Source: Streptosporangium carneum
GTDB lineage: Bacteria > Actinomycetota > Actinomycetes > Streptosporangiales > Streptosporangiaceae
Direction of reading: 5' to 3'
Assembly (NCBI RefSeq): GCF_027922005.1
Contig: NZ_BSEV01000002.1
Coordinates: 772,512-836,511, forward strand
DNA: 64,000 nt
A model generated the notes under the pieces. That model made no database searches. It saw only the letters and a list, made by a program, of their open reading frames with translations, and was not told the origin of the DNA. The translations under genes and the position numbers were made by a program. Of this stretch, positions 25,076-32,884 are shown piece after piece. Positions within the stretch are counted from its first letter, which is position 1, and every line of letters starts with the position of its first letter.

Positions 25076-26479
25076 GTGTCCGCTGTGGAACTTGACTTCG
25101 ACTCCTGTTACCGCGCGGTGACCGCCAGAGACGCCCGGTTCGACGGACGCTTCTACACCGCGGTCACCTCGACCCGCATCTACTGCAGGCCCGTCTGCCC
25201 CGCCCGCACGCCCGCCTCCCGCAATGTGCGCTTCTACCGGCACGCCGCCTCGGCGGAGGCGGCCGGGTTCCGGCCGTGCAAGCGGTGCCGCCCCGAACTC
25301 AGCCCGGGAGACCCCGGCTGGAACCACCGCGGCGACCTGATCGGCCGGGCCCTGAGACTGATCGACGAGGGCGCCGCGGACGACGGCGGGATCACCGGGC
25401 TGGCGCGGCGCCTGCACATCACCGAGCGCCACCTGCACCGCCTCTTCACCGCCGAGATCGGCGTCGGACCGCTGGCCGTCGCCAGGACCAAACGACTGCT
25501 GCTGGCCAAGCAGCTGCTGACCGAGACCGGACTGCCGATCACCGACGTGGCGTTCGCCTCGGGTTTCGGGAGCGTCCGGCAGTTCAACACGACCATGAAG
25601 GACACCTACGGCTTCACCCCCGGCGAGCTGCGGGCGACGGCGGGCAGGGCCTCGACCGACACCTCGCTGACGCTGCGGCTGCACCGGCGCGAGCCGTACG
25701 ACTCGGCGACGCTGCTCGGGTTCCTGCGGGCCAGGGCGATTCCCGGGCTCGAACACGTCGGCGAGGAGTCCTACAGCCGCGCCGTCCGGGGCGGGACGGT
25801 CACCCTCACGCCCAGGCCCGGCCACGTCCGCCTCGAAGTGGATCTCGACGACACCCGCAACCTGGCCCGTGTCGTCGCCCGCTGCCGCCGCCTGCTCGAC
25901 CTCGACGCCGACCCCGAGGCCATCGCCGCCGTGCTCGGGGAGACCTCCCTCGAAGCGCTCGTCGCCAAGCGCCCCGGGCTGCGGGTTCCCGGCGCGTGGG
26001 ACGGTTTCGAGATCGCGGTGCGCGCCGTGGTCGGCCAGCAGATCTCCGTGGCGGGCGCCCGTACGCTCCTGGGCAGGATCGTCGCCCGCGCGGGCCGCCC
26101 GACAGGGGGCGAGGGGTTGAGCCACCTGTTCCCCACCCCGGGCGACCTGCTGGAGGCCGACCTCGACGGGCTGGGGTTGACGGGCCGGCGGGTCGCCACG
26201 CTGAGGGCGCTCGCCACCCGGGTCGCCGGCGGCGACATCGACCTCGACGGGGCGCAGGAACCGTCGAAGGTCGTGGCCCGGCTGCTCGAGGTCCCGGGCG
26301 TCGGGCCGTGGACGGCGAGCTACGTCGCGCTCAGGGCGCTGCGCGACCCGGACGCCTGGCCCGAGGGGGACCTCGGGCTGCGACGGGCCATGGCGTGCCT
26401 GGGCATTCCGGAAGAACACATCGAGCGGTGGCGCCCCTGGCGGGCCTACGCCGCCCTGCACCTCTGGAGTTCCGAATGA
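25076..26479 (+). CDS. alkA: AdaA-AlkA fusion: methylphosphotriester sensor and 3-methyladenine glycosylase
   Basis: 467 aa, GTG start. An Ada-type zinc domain holds Cys37, Cys41, Cys68 and Cys71 (YCRPVCPARTP, PCKRCRPE), where Cys37 would accept methyl from phosphotriesters. An AraC-type double HTH follows (about 85-185, ITDVAFASGFGSVRQFN), then the AlkA N-domain and the helix-hairpin-helix glycosylase (LEVPGVGPWTASYVALRAL with catalytic Asp in EGDLGL). It senses alkylation, activates repair genes and removes alkylated bases. ATGA overlap with the ogt gene. Confidence 0.95.
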   Translation: MSAVELDFDSCYRAVTARDARFDGRFYTAVTSTRIYCRPVCPARTPASRNVRFYRHAASAEAAGFRPCKRCRPELSPGDPGWNHRGDLIGRALRLIDEGAADDGGITGLARRLHITERHLHRLFTAEIGVGPLAVARTKRLLLAKQLLTETGLPITDVAFASGFGSVRQFNTTMKDTYGFTPGELRATAGRASTDTSLTLRLHRREPYDSATLLGFLRARAIPGLEHVGEESYSRAVRGGTVTLTPRPGHVRLEVDLDDTRNLARVVARCRRLLDLDADPEAIAAVLGETSLEALVAKRPGLRVPGAWDGFEIAVRAVVGQQISVAGARTLLGRIVARAGRPTGGEGLSHLFPTPGDLLEADLDGLGLTGRRVATLRALATRVAGGDIDLDGAQEPSKVVARLLEVPGVGPWTASYVALRALRDPDAWPEGDLGLRRAMACLGIPEEHIERWRPWRAYAALHLWSSE

Positions 26480-27039
26480 CCGACAGACCAGCGGATCCCG
26501 GTACGAAGTCCCCGGGCGGCACACGCGTGGAGGCGCAGACGCTGCCCACCCCCGTCGGCCCGCTCGCGCTGCTCTCGCACGAGGGGGTCCTCGTCGCGGC
26601 GGGTTTCACCGCCGACCCGCAGGAGATGTTCGTACGGCTGCCGCCGCGCCTGCGCGCCCTCGGCCTCGTCACGACCGGCGACCTGGGCCACCCGGCGCGG
26701 GCCGTACGGGACTATCTGGACGGTGACCTGAAGGCTCTCGACGAGGTCGAGCTGTCACAGCCCGGCACGCCCAAGCGGCAGCGGCTGCTGGAGGCTCTGC
26801 GGGCGGTGCCTGCGGGCGTCACGATCAGCTACGCCGAGCTCGCCGTACGGGCGGGGCTGCCGAGGACGGCGGCCAGGGCCGCGGGGGCCGCGTGCGCGCA
26901 GAACCTGATCGCGCCGTTCGTGCCGTGCCACCGCATCCTGCCGTCGGCGGGCGGCTTCGGCGGCTACTACTACGGCACCCCGGTCAAGCAGTGGCTGCTC
27001 ACCCACGAGCGGGCCCTGCCGCAGACCGGCCTGCTCTGA
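26476..27039 (+). CDS. ogt: Methylated-DNA--protein-cysteine methyltransferase
   Basis: 187 aa suicide repair enzyme. The active site is PCHRILPSAGGFGGYYYG with acceptor Cys151, and the HTH arginine region precedes it. It restores O6-methylguanine. The start codon overlaps the stop of the Ada/AlkA gene, so both repair steps are induced together. The N-terminal 20 residues are a non-conserved extension. Confidence 0.95.
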   Translation: MTDRPADPGTKSPGGTRVEAQTLPTPVGPLALLSHEGVLVAAGFTADPQEMFVRLPPRLRALGLVTTGDLGHPARAVRDYLDGDLKALDEVELSQPGTPKRQRLLEALRAVPAGVTISYAELAVRAGLPRTAARAAGAACAQNLIAPFVPCHRILPSAGGFGGYYYGTPVKQWLLTHERALPQTGLL

Positions 27040-27103
27040 CCCTCGAGAGCGCCTTCTCCACCCCGTGGGGCCCGCCGCCCCGCGGCCCGCGGTGAACCGC
27101 CGG

Positions 27104-27132
27104 GTCCCGCGAATCCGCCGGATTCGCGGGAC
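27104..27132. terminator. Bidirectional 13-bp hairpin terminator
   Basis: GTCCCGCGAATCC (27104-27116), loop GCC, GGATTCGCGGGAC (27120-27132). It lies between the convergent ogt and MFS genes. Confidence 0.8.
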
Positions 27133-27185
27133 GGCACGGAGCCCTCGGGAAGCGCGGGAGGCACAGCCCCCTCCCGGGCGTCTCG

Positions 27186-28355
27186 TCAGGCGGACGCGGC
27201 CGCGAGGGCCCGTTCGCGGCTGATCATGTGACCGGAGAGCGCCACGGTGACCAGGCCGAGCAGGCCGAGCAGGACGGCCACCCAGGCGGGGGCGACGTAG
27301 CCGAGGCCCGCCTGGATGGCGAGACCGGCCAGGAAGGCCCCCAGGGCGTTGCCGAGGTTGAAGGCGCCGATGTTGGCGGCCGAGGCGAGGGTGGGGGCGC
27401 CCGCGGCGGCGTCCAGGACCCGGATCTGCAGCGGGGGAACGGTGGCGAAGCCCGCGACGCCGAAGAGGACGACGGCGGCGAACAGCGCGATCGGCGAGTG
27501 GGTGGTGAGGGCGATCAGCGCCGCCAGGACGGTGAGCCCGCCGACCGAGAGGTAGAGGCTGGGGATCAGCGCCCGGTCGGCCAGCTTCCCGCCGAGCAGG
27601 TTGCCGACCACGACGCCCACGCCGAACAGGCCCATCAGCAGCGGCACCGTGCTCGCGGGGAGTCCCGCGACCTCGGTGACGATGGGCGCGACGAACGTGA
27701 CGACGGCGAAGACCGGCGCGAATCCCAGGATCGTCATGAGCAGGGCCAGCCAGACCCTGCCCTCTCGGAAGACGGCGAGCTCGCCGCGCAGGCCCTGCCC
27801 CTCGGGGCGCGGCTGGGCGGGCACGAGCGCGGCGACCCCGGCCAGCGCGACCAGGCCGACCACGGTGACGCCCCAGAAGGTGGCGCGCCAGCCGAAGGCC
27901 TGGCCGACGGCGGTGCCGAGCGGCACGCCCAGGACGTTGGCCAGGGTGAGACCGGTGAACATCATGGCGATCGCGCCGGCCCGCCGCTCCGGCGCGACCA
28001 GACCTGCCGCGACGACCGAGCCGATGCCGAAGTAGGCGCCGTGCGCGAACGAGGTGACCACCCTGCCGGCCATCAGCGCGCCGTAGTTCGGGGCCAGCGC
28101 GCACAGCAGGTTGCCCACGATGAAGACGACCATCAGGGCCAGCAGCATGGTCTTCCTGGAGAAGCGGTTGCCGATCATGGTGAGCGGCACGGCTCCGACG
28201 GCGACGCCCACGGCGTATCCGGAGACCAGCAGGCCCGCGGTGGGGATGGGCACCCGGAACTCGGCGGCGAGTTCGGGCAGCAGTCCGTTGATGACGAACT
28301 CGGTGGTGCCGATGCCGAAGGCGCTGATCGCGAGGGCGAGCAGGGCGAGAGGCAT
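27186..28355 (-). CDS. MFS efflux transporter (DHA1, AraJ/CmlR-like)
   Basis: 389 aa from ATG 28355, 8 bases after GGAG; an upstream in-frame start would add 20 hydrophilic residues. Twelve spans are predicted by eye, with the DHA1 motif GNRFSRKTMLL in loop 2-3 and GTTEFVINGLLPELAAEF at helix 1. Likely exports a small drug-like or metabolic compound. It is divergent from the MarR gene, which probably represses it. Confidence 0.88.
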   Translation of the reverse strand: MPLALLALAISAFGIGTTEFVINGLLPELAAEFRVPIPTAGLLVSGYAVGVAVGAVPLTMIGNRFSRKTMLLALMVVFIVGNLLCALAPNYGALMAGRVVTSFAHGAYFGIGSVVAAGLVAPERRAGAIAMMFTGLTLANVLGVPLGTAVGQAFGWRATFWGVTVVGLVALAGVAALVPAQPRPEGQGLRGELAVFREGRVWLALLMTILGFAPVFAVVTFVAPIVTEVAGLPASTVPLLMGLFGVGVVVGNLLGGKLADRALIPSLYLSVGGLTVLAALIALTTHSPIALFAAVVLFGVAGFATVPPLQIRVLDAAAGAPTLASAANIGAFNLGNALGAFLAGLAIQAGLGYVAPAWVAVLLGLLGLVTVALSGHMISRERALAAASA

Positions 28356-28470
28356 GAGAGGGCTCCTCGGATACAGTGAACGCATGGGTGAGTACAGGAG
28401 GCGGGCGTCCGGCACAGAGTTGCTTGCAGACGCCGATTACTTGCACACGCCTTCTATCTCATCATGCAAA

Positions 28471-28488
28471 TTCTTGGAGAGCCAAGAA
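28471..28488. promoter_or_regulatory. Candidate MarR operator
   Basis: TTCTTGG (28471-28477) and CCAAGAA (28482-28488) are perfect arms with a 4-base spacer, the size of a MarR dimer site, 15 bases before the MarR start. Upstream, CTTGCA occurs at 28423-28428 and 28440-28445. Position between the divergent genes supports dual control. Confidence 0.5.
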
Positions 28489-28503
28489 ACAGGAGTGTGA
28501 TCC

Positions 28504-28941
28504 GTGCCACTGTCCGACGACGCCGTGGAGGCCCGCGCCCACGGCTGGCGCACCCTGGCCGCCCTGCACGCGCGCATCGAGGACCGCCTCGAACGGGCCC
28601 TGCAGGCGGGCCACGACCTGAGTGTGAGCGAGTTCACCGTCCTTGACGCCCTGTCCCGCCAGGACGGCTGGCACATGCGCATGCAGCAGCTCTCCCGGGC
28701 GGTCGTGCTCAGCCAGAGCGCGACGACCAGACTGGTCTCACGCCTCGAGGGGCGGGGGCTGCTCTCCCGCTACCTGTGCGAGGACGACCGCCGCGGCATC
28801 TACACCGAGGTGACCCCCTCGGGACGCGACCTGCTCACCCAGGCGAGGCCGACACACGACACCACGCTCAAGGAGGCGCTGACCGAGGCACTGGACGTGC
28901 CCGAGCTCGTCCCTCTCGTCCGCGTCGTCGAGTCCCTCTGA
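28504..28941 (+). CDS. MarR-family repressor
   Basis: 145 aa, GTG start with AGGAG. The winged helix runs through MQQLSRAVVLSQSATTRLVS and the wing LCEDDRRGIYTEVTPSGRDLL. It probably represses the divergent MFS gene and itself. The inducer is unknown. Confidence 0.9.
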   Translation: MPLSDDAVEARAHGWRTLAALHARIEDRLERALQAGHDLSVSEFTVLDALSRQDGWHMRMQQLSRAVVLSQSATTRLVSRLEGRGLLSRYLCEDDRRGIYTEVTPSGRDLLTQARPTHDTTLKEALTEALDVPELVPLVRVVESL

Positions 28942-28998
28942 CGACCTGGCCACCAGGCCCCGAGGTACGGCGAGCCACAGGACCGCGAAAGCCCAAGT

Positions 28999-29499
28999 TC
29001 AGAGGTCTCCCAGCGCGGACAGGCATGTCCAGATCCAGACGAACAGGCGCCCGATCCAGCGGAAGGGCCACAGGACCCATACGAAGAGACTCTCGATCCA
29101 GGCGAACGGGGCCAGCAGGACGGAGAGGGCTTCCGCGACCTCGCCCGGATCCAGCGACCGCAGGATCCAGCACCGACCGCGGTGTCCCCGCCTGCGGTAC
29201 ACCACGAACGAGAGCAGGAGGAGCGGCAGCGTCACCCCCGACATGAGCGCGAGCCCCGGCGGCCCCCACCACCAGATCACACCCACCGCCCACACGACCG
29301 CGTACAGCGCCCACTGGAACACCAGACCGCCCAGCAGCCAGGCCATGCCGCCCTCCGACTGGACGTGCCGCGCGAAACACGCCTTCCGCGACACGCACAC
29401 GTCAGGCAGGGACTCGTCGAGCGGGACGACGCGCCTCCGCGGCTCAGGCGGCGGCACCGGCCCCTCTCGCCGGCTCAGGGGATGGATCTCGTCACTCAT
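28999..29499 (-). CDS. Small hypothetical membrane protein
   Basis: 166 aa. Hydrophilic Pro/Arg-rich first 45 residues, then two adjoining spans (GMAWLLGGLVFQWALYAVVW and GPPGLALMSGVTLPLLLLSF), a basic Cys-containing loop and two more amphipathic Trp-rich helices (FVWVLWPFRW, LFVWIWTCL). I do not recognise the family. The gap from 29500 to 29736 holds no supportable gene. Confidence 0.65.
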   Translation of the reverse strand: MSDEIHPLSRREGPVPPPEPRRRVVPLDESLPDVCVSRKACFARHVQSEGGMAWLLGGLVFQWALYAVVWAVGVIWWWGPPGLALMSGVTLPLLLLSFVVYRRRGHRGRCWILRSLDPGEVAEALSVLLAPFAWIESLFVWVLWPFRWIGRLFVWIWTCLSALGDL

Positions 29500-29736
29500 G
29501 CCCCTGATCTAGCGAGCCCCCCTTGGATCCCACTGGTCGATCACTTATCGCGGGACCACCCTCGGCAGGCGCCGTGCCTTCCACCGCCGCACGGGGCGAC
29601 TCCACTCGGTGCTCCCGCCAACCGGAGTTCGAGCGACGGCAGAACGGTCACCCGGTAGAGCTGGAGCAAGCTCGAGGGTTTCTGACCATGAACGGTGGTC
29701 AGCCCGGTTGCCGGTGACGATCAACGGATTGGCGGA

Positions 29737-30468
29737 TCAGCTGCCCGGAGGCGGGAACGCCTCGGGGTTCTTCCTGGGGTCACCGATGTCGTTCCACCCG
29801 GGCCGATCGGTGAGCACGCACTCGCCGACCGGCCCGTTCGCCAGTTGGAAGGAGAACTCCCAAAGCACCCGTGGCTTTTCCGGGCCCGATGTCTGATCGG
29901 AGTTCTCCGTGAATTCCATGACCGCCGTCTGCCCTTGCCCGATGCGATCGGGGAAGATGCGGATGCCTCCTCCCCGCTCGAGGTCGAACGCCTGCTGCGA
30001 GGGAGAGTTGTCCATCTTCCGCTGCACCGCGGCCTTCACCTTCGGGTCCGTGCTCGTGAGCTCCTCCCAGGGAATATCCGGATCCGCGCTGGTGAAGTTT
30101 CTCGAGCACGCCTTGCCAGGGGGGGTGTAGTGGACCTTGGCCTTCACCCCGAGGGCGGCCAGATCCCGCTCCAGCAGTCCAGGATCACGAAGCTGGTTGA
30201 TTTTTACCGTGATCGAGCCGTTCGCCTGCCTTGTCACCGCGTAGGCCGGACTCTCCGCCCCGGTGGCCAGCGGCACGATGATCAGCGCCGCCGCGACCCC
30301 GGCTGCGGCGGCGCCCACCAGCAGGCGTCGCCGCAGCCGGGAACGACCGCTCTGAGGCTCCGTCGCCACGATCTCCTCAAACAAGTCACAGATTCCCCGG
30401 CCCGCTGTGGGCTCGGCGATTCCGGCGGCCGGATCGATGGCGGACACCATGCGGTCGATCCTGCTCAT
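29737..30468 (-). CDS. Putative anti-sigma or sigma-linked membrane protein
   Basis: 243 aa. A 40-residue cytosolic segment with GRGICDLFEEI, one membrane span (LLVGAAAAGVAAALIIVPLAT, about 48-68) and an extracytoplasmic part of about 170 residues with two Cys. It is coupled to the ECF sigma gene by an ATGA overlap, the classic layout of a sigma/anti-sigma pair. No zinc-binding HxxxCxxC is seen, so binding to sigma is inferred from position. Confidence 0.65.
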   Translation of the reverse strand: MSRIDRMVSAIDPAAGIAEPTAGRGICDLFEEIVATEPQSGRSRLRRRLLVGAAAAGVAAALIIVPLATGAESPAYAVTRQANGSITVKINQLRDPGLLERDLAALGVKAKVHYTPPGKACSRNFTSADPDIPWEELTSTDPKVKAAVQRKMDNSPSQQAFDLERGGGIRIFPDRIGQGQTAVMEFTENSDQTSGPEKPRVLWEFSFQLANGPVGECVLTDRPGWNDIGDPRKNPEAFPPPGS

Positions 30469-31028
30469 CGGCTCTCTCCTTTCACTGCGATTTTCACCGC
30501 GGTCATCACAGGGACCTCGTCTGTCATGTCGAGCAGCCGGGCCAGGCGCTTTCGGGCCCGATGCAGGCGCAGCCGGACGGCGGTGCTGCTACAGCCCAGA
30601 ACCGTGGCGATCTGCGGTCCGGTCAGTTCCTCCCAGCAGGCCAGCGCGAGCACCTCCCGGTCCCCGGGGGCCAGGGTTACGAAGGCGGCACGGACGGCGT
30701 CGGACTGCGGATCGGTGGGCGCCACCTCCTGGCCCACGACCAGTTCGTCACGGAGCCGCAAGGCCAGTGCGGTACGGCGCAGCTCTCCGCGTCGGTGATT
30801 GGCCAGGACACGCCGTGCCGTGCCGTAAAGCCACAGCACGGCGGCATCCCCCTCGGGAACGTCGTCCAGCCGCCGCCACGCGGTGAGAAAGGTTTCGGCG
30901 ATCACATCGGCGACATCGTCGACCGAGTCGGTACGGCGCAACGCGTAGCGATGAACAGCGGGATAGCAGGCGAAGTAGAGCGCCTCGAAACGATCGCGCA
31001 CGCCGGGGGGCACGCGTGGATCCTGCAC
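30465..31028 (-). CDS. ECF-type RNA polymerase sigma factor
   Basis: 187 aa from GTG 31028 with GAGGAGACACT before it; a longer frame exists but lacks a site. Region 2 is FEALYFACYPAVHRYALRRT and VADVIAETFLTAWRRL; region 4 is GPQIATVLGCSSTAVRLRLHRARKRL. It would direct RNA polymerase to a small regulon, released from the membrane protein encoded next. A compound inverted repeat lies directly upstream. Confidence 0.88.
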   Translation of the reverse strand: MQDPRVPPGVRDRFEALYFACYPAVHRYALRRTDSVDDVADVIAETFLTAWRRLDDVPEGDAAVLWLYGTARRVLANHRRGELRRTALALRLRDELVVGQEVAPTDPQSDAVRAAFVTLAPGDREVLALACWEELTGPQIATVLGCSSTAVRLRLHRARKRLARLLDMTDEVPVMTAVKIAVKGESR

Positions 31029-31045
31029 AGTGTCTCCTCGCCAGA

Positions 31046-31080
31046 AGATGCCAGAACACCTCATTAGGTGTCCGGCATCT
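31046..31080. promoter_or_regulatory. Compound inverted repeat upstream of the sigma gene
   Basis: Outer arms AGATGCC (31046-31052) and GGCATCT (31074-31080) enclose inner arms ACACCT (31056-31061) and AGGTGT (31066-31071) around CATT. It begins 18 bases before the GTG start, so it lies in the promoter or leader and may be an operator or attenuator. Confidence 0.45.
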
Positions 31081-31316
31081 CCGGAAGTGTTTCCTCCTGT
31101 GATCAGGCGAGGCGGTGGCGTCGAGGAACGCGCCTGGAGCACCCGTCCGGCGGCTGCTCAACCGTCGAGGACCGTCAACCGTACAGTCCGGCGAGCCGCC
31201 TCCCCAGCATGGCCGCCCAGGCACTCGAACCACGTCGTCGCCTGACGCTCAGCGCTGTGGGACGTCCTCGACAGTTCCAGGCCGTGAACGGTGTCCGGGC
31301 CGGTTGACGGCGGCGG

Positions 31317-32249
31317 TCAGCGGGTTCCGGTTCTCACGGTGCTCTGTACCTCCCCCACGGGCACGTCACGGGTGGCGTCCGCCTGGATCGGGTCGTACTG
31401 GACGCCCGCCACGTTCGCCGTCACGGTCCAGACCGAGGTGACGGTCATCGTGTAGACGTCACGCGGCTGGTCGGCGGAGGCACGCAGATAGCGCACGCCG
31501 CAGTCGAACTCGGCCCCCTTGGTGTACGGCTTGCCTCCCGGGCCGCACTTCTCCCTGACCTCGGCCCGGGTGGAGGTGGTGCCCGACTTGATCTTCACGC
31601 TGTCGAACGTGGCCGTCACGGTCGCGCTCATGACGCCGGGGAGCGTCGCGGTCACCGACCTGGTGGTCTGCCCCACGTCGTCCAGCCAGACCCAGGTCGG
31701 CAGGTTGACGTAGCTTCTGGCGTCAGGGTTGAGCTTGATCTTCGGCTCGGGCACGGTCAGCGCGGCCCTGGCGATGTCAGCCAGCTCCGTGACCGTGATC
31801 CCCGAGGGCGGGGTCGTGTTGGGCGGCACGAACACGTAGGGCTCCAGTCCCGCCAGGCAGGACAGCGCGTCGGGGTCGGCCGCGTTGTACCCCCGCGTCC
31901 ACCAGCGTCCTTCCTTGCCGACCTTCTCCTCGAACTGCTTGAGGGAGTCAAGGTGCCTGCGCCACTCCGTCTCGGGGATCCACGTGGGCTTGGAGTCCTG
32001 CTGCTCCTTCAACATGTCGGCGGCGTTCTTGCCGGGCTCGTACCAGCACGGGCGCTTGACCCGGTAGCCGTCGCTCCTGCCGCTGAGGCCGGTCCCCGTG
32101 ATGACGATCTGGGAGTCCTTCAGGGTCACCGCCACCGTCCTGTCCTTCTGGGAGCTCTCGACGGTGGTGTTCCCCGTCCCCCCTCCCGGAGGCGCGGAGG
32201 CGAACATCAGCAGTCCCGCGACGATCACTTTCCCGATCACTGAAGACAT
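31317..32249 (-). CDS. Secreted hypothetical protein at the end of the Tad operon
   Basis: 310 aa. A short signal segment (MSSVIGKVIVAGLLMFASAPP) is followed by an extracytoplasmic protein with six Cys and several beta-strand-like stretches. Similar genes close Tad loci in streptomycetes. The start overlaps the preceding lipoprotein gene by 13 bases, so it belongs to the operon. Possible minor pilus or wall component; no domain recognised. Confidence 0.65.
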   Translation of the reverse strand: MSSVIGKVIVAGLLMFASAPPGGGTGNTTVESSQKDRTVAVTLKDSQIVITGTGLSGRSDGYRVKRPCWYEPGKNAADMLKEQQDSKPTWIPETEWRRHLDSLKQFEEKVGKEGRWWTRGYNAADPDALSCLAGLEPYVFVPPNTTPPSGITVTELADIARAALTVPEPKIKLNPDARSYVNLPTWVWLDDVGQTTRSVTATLPGVMSATVTATFDSVKIKSGTTSTRAEVREKCGPGGKPYTKGAEFDCGVRYLRASADQPRDVYTMTVTSVWTVTANVAGVQYDPIQADATRDVPVGEVQSTVRTGTR

Positions 32250-32884
32250 CCCTTCGCGCGTTCGCTGGGAGGTTCGGCGTGCCGGAGCAGCGCCACCCGC
32301 CAGACCCCATCGTCGCCCCGCCGCATCCCGGCGGCCTGCAGGAAAGGCTCACGAGTCCACTCGGGCTGCTCGGAGACCCGCTCACCCGTCGCCGAGTCGA
32401 GCAGACGCATCCCGGACTCGTCGACGCAGGCGTCCAACTGCGCCCCCCTGCCGCTGACCGAGGTGACACTCAGCGCGTACAGCCGGGCGGTGCCGCTCAC
32501 CGACCGCCGCTGCTCCAGGAACTCCTGCACCCACGCGCTGGCGTCCCTGACCGCCTCCCCCTCGACGGTGTCGAGATAGGAGACGTCCTTTCCCGCCGTG
32601 ACGACCGCCCTGAACGTCCCGGCCGTGTGATCGCGGAAGGCGTTGATCATCCCGGTGGTGTCCTGGTCGGGCGCGGCGGGCCACTCGACCTCAAGCCGCA
32701 CGCCGGGCGCGACCTCGACCGTCTCCGTCCTCGGCGTGGGCGCTCCGGCCTCCTGGGAGGAGGCCGACGGATCGGCGGGAAGGTCGCCGGGCACGAAGGG
32801 GCGCGCGGGCGGTGCGGAACAGCCGGCGAGCCCGGCCGACAGCAGCGCCAGCACCAGCAGCGCGCGCGACCTCTGCGCGCTCAT
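32237..32884 (-). CDS. Putative lipoprotein of the Tad operon
   Basis: 215 aa from ATG 32884, overlapping the stop of the LysM-BTAD gene. A lipobox is clear (LLSAGLAGC, Cys22), then a Pro/Ser linker and a globular domain of about 150 residues. It would be anchored on the outer face of the membrane. Function unknown; TadD-like or pilotin-like roles are guesses. Confidence 0.7.
   Translation of the reverse strand: MSAQRSRALLVLALLSAGLAGCSAPPARPFVPGDLPADPSASSQEAGAPTPRTETVEVAPGVRLEVEWPAAPDQDTTGMINAFRDHTAGTFRAVVTAGKDVSYLDTVEGEAVRDASAWVQEFLEQRRSVSGTARLYALSVTSVSGRGAQLDACVDESGMRLLDSATGERVSEQPEWTREPFLQAAGMRRGDDGVWRVALLRHAEPPSERAKGCLQ

Noticed and set aside
28999..29499. Assignment of the small membrane protein to a known transporter
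   Set aside because: The spans are too few and no family motif is visible.
29500..29736. Gene between the small membrane protein and the anti-sigma-like gene
   Set aside because: Open frames exist on both strands but none has a start with ribosome site or recognisable sequence.
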